A stretch of 64,000 nt of DNA from Chloroflexus sp. Y-396-1 (GTDB taxonomy: Bacteria; Chloroflexota; Chloroflexia; Chloroflexales; Chloroflexaceae): the NCBI RefSeq assembly GCF_000516515.1, contig NZ_KI911784.1, positions 2,760,881-2,824,880 of the forward strand, written 5' to 3'. The position numbers were made by a program, and so were the translations under genes. The notes beneath the pieces were generated by a model. That model was not told the DNA's origin, made no database searches, and saw only the letters and a program-made list of their open reading frames with translations. Positions 63,767 through 64,000 of this stretch are shown one piece after another (within the stretch, counting starts at the first letter, position 1; every line of letters begins with the position of its first letter).

Positions 63767-64000
63767 ATGAATATGTCTGAGCTGCTTCTGGAAGAGCTTA
63801 TTCGCTTGTGTGAGAGCGAAAGAGCAGATTTTCGCCGGTTATACGAACAACAATCACCAGCGTGTATGACCCTGTTCCGGCGGGCTTTTGCTGGTGATCA
63901 AGCAGCCTGGTCGTACATCTTTACACTGTTCGGGCGGATGCAGTACCTCTGGATTCGACGATCTTTTGATGCAGCGTCTTCTAAGGGTTTCCATGTTGAT
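63767..64000 (+). CDS. Partial gene, possibly a sigma-70-region-2-like protein
   Basis: An ATG at 63767 behind GAGGT opens a frame that continues to the window edge: 78 codons, no stop. The chain begins MNMSELLLEELIRLC and contains LFRRAFAGDQAAWSYIFTLFGRMQYLWIRR. The helical pattern with aligned acidic, aromatic and basic residues resembles region 2 of ECF-like sigma factors found in multiple copies in Chloroflexi. Because regions 2.4 and 4 are outside the window the assignment is tentative. Confidence 0.5.
   Translation, partial: MNMSELLLEELIRLCESERADFRRLYEQQSPACMTLFRRAFAGDQAAWSYIFTLFGRMQYLWIRRSFDAASSKGFHVD

Overview
The window reads as chromosome from a filamentous anoxygenic phototroph of the genus Chloroflexus (C. 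aurantiacus or a close relative; species cannot be fixed by eye). Two loci are diagnostic. One is a single-gene 1822-residue propionyl-CoA synthase (14275-19743, minus), the trifunctional enzyme of the 3-hydroxypropionate bi-cycle. The other is a seven-gene operon for Alternative Complex III, actABCDEFG (29341-37412, plus). A mevalonate-type GHMP decarboxylase and an oxygen-independent hemN next to a HemY-type protoporphyrinogen oxidase fit the same assignment. Most genes have clear Shine-Dalgarno sites and short spacers.

Layout. 1-5600: the N-terminus of an unknown minus-strand gene, an intact HEPN/MNT toxin-antitoxin pair, an HD-hydrolase/scpA pair, a second HEPN/MNT pair that has decayed (in-frame TGA, lost catalytic Asp), and a saccharopine-dehydrogenase-like reductase. 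5600-7880: repeat-rich intergenic DNA around one small membrane protein. 7881-14045: recN, a large O-antigen-ligase-like protein with a TPR tail, and a WecA/MraY-type glycosyl-phosphate transferase. 14275-28680: pcs, a membrane kinase-like protein, guaB behind a promoter-plus-terminator leader, a mevalonate-pathway decarboxylase, glycerate 2-kinase and ychF. 29262-37488: strong sigma70-type promoter, actABCDEFG, terminator. 37514-44990: GIY-YIG protein, purDN, UbiB-like kinase, DgkA-like kinase, histidine phosphatase, membrane glycosyltransferase. 45712-55418: a minus-strand cell-surface cluster with a methyltransferase, a glycosyltransferase and a tandemly duplicated two-gene cassette of secreted proteins. 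55762-58584: hemN-hemG. 58567-58850: a 7-bp satellite followed by a 61-bp palindromic tandem array. 58865-62761: a very large secreted clostripain-type protease with 12 NHL repeats, PA14 and FN3 domains. 63767-64000: the start of a plus-strand gene that may encode a sigma-factor-like protein.

How the parts connect. Pcs carries out autotrophic carbon fixation. ACIII oxidises menaquinol and reduces the soluble electron carrier in the cyclic electron chain, and the heme genes supply cytochrome and bacteriochlorophyll precursors. Much of the rest concerns the cell envelope.

The strongest non-genic signals are four copies of a ~204-bp (one 118-bp) MITE-like element with matching 7-bp target duplications, the sharply bounded near-identity between two secreted paralogues (gene conversion), and a structured RNA with its own promoter and terminator just ahead of guaB. 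No tRNA, rRNA, CRISPR array or complete transposase gene was recognised.
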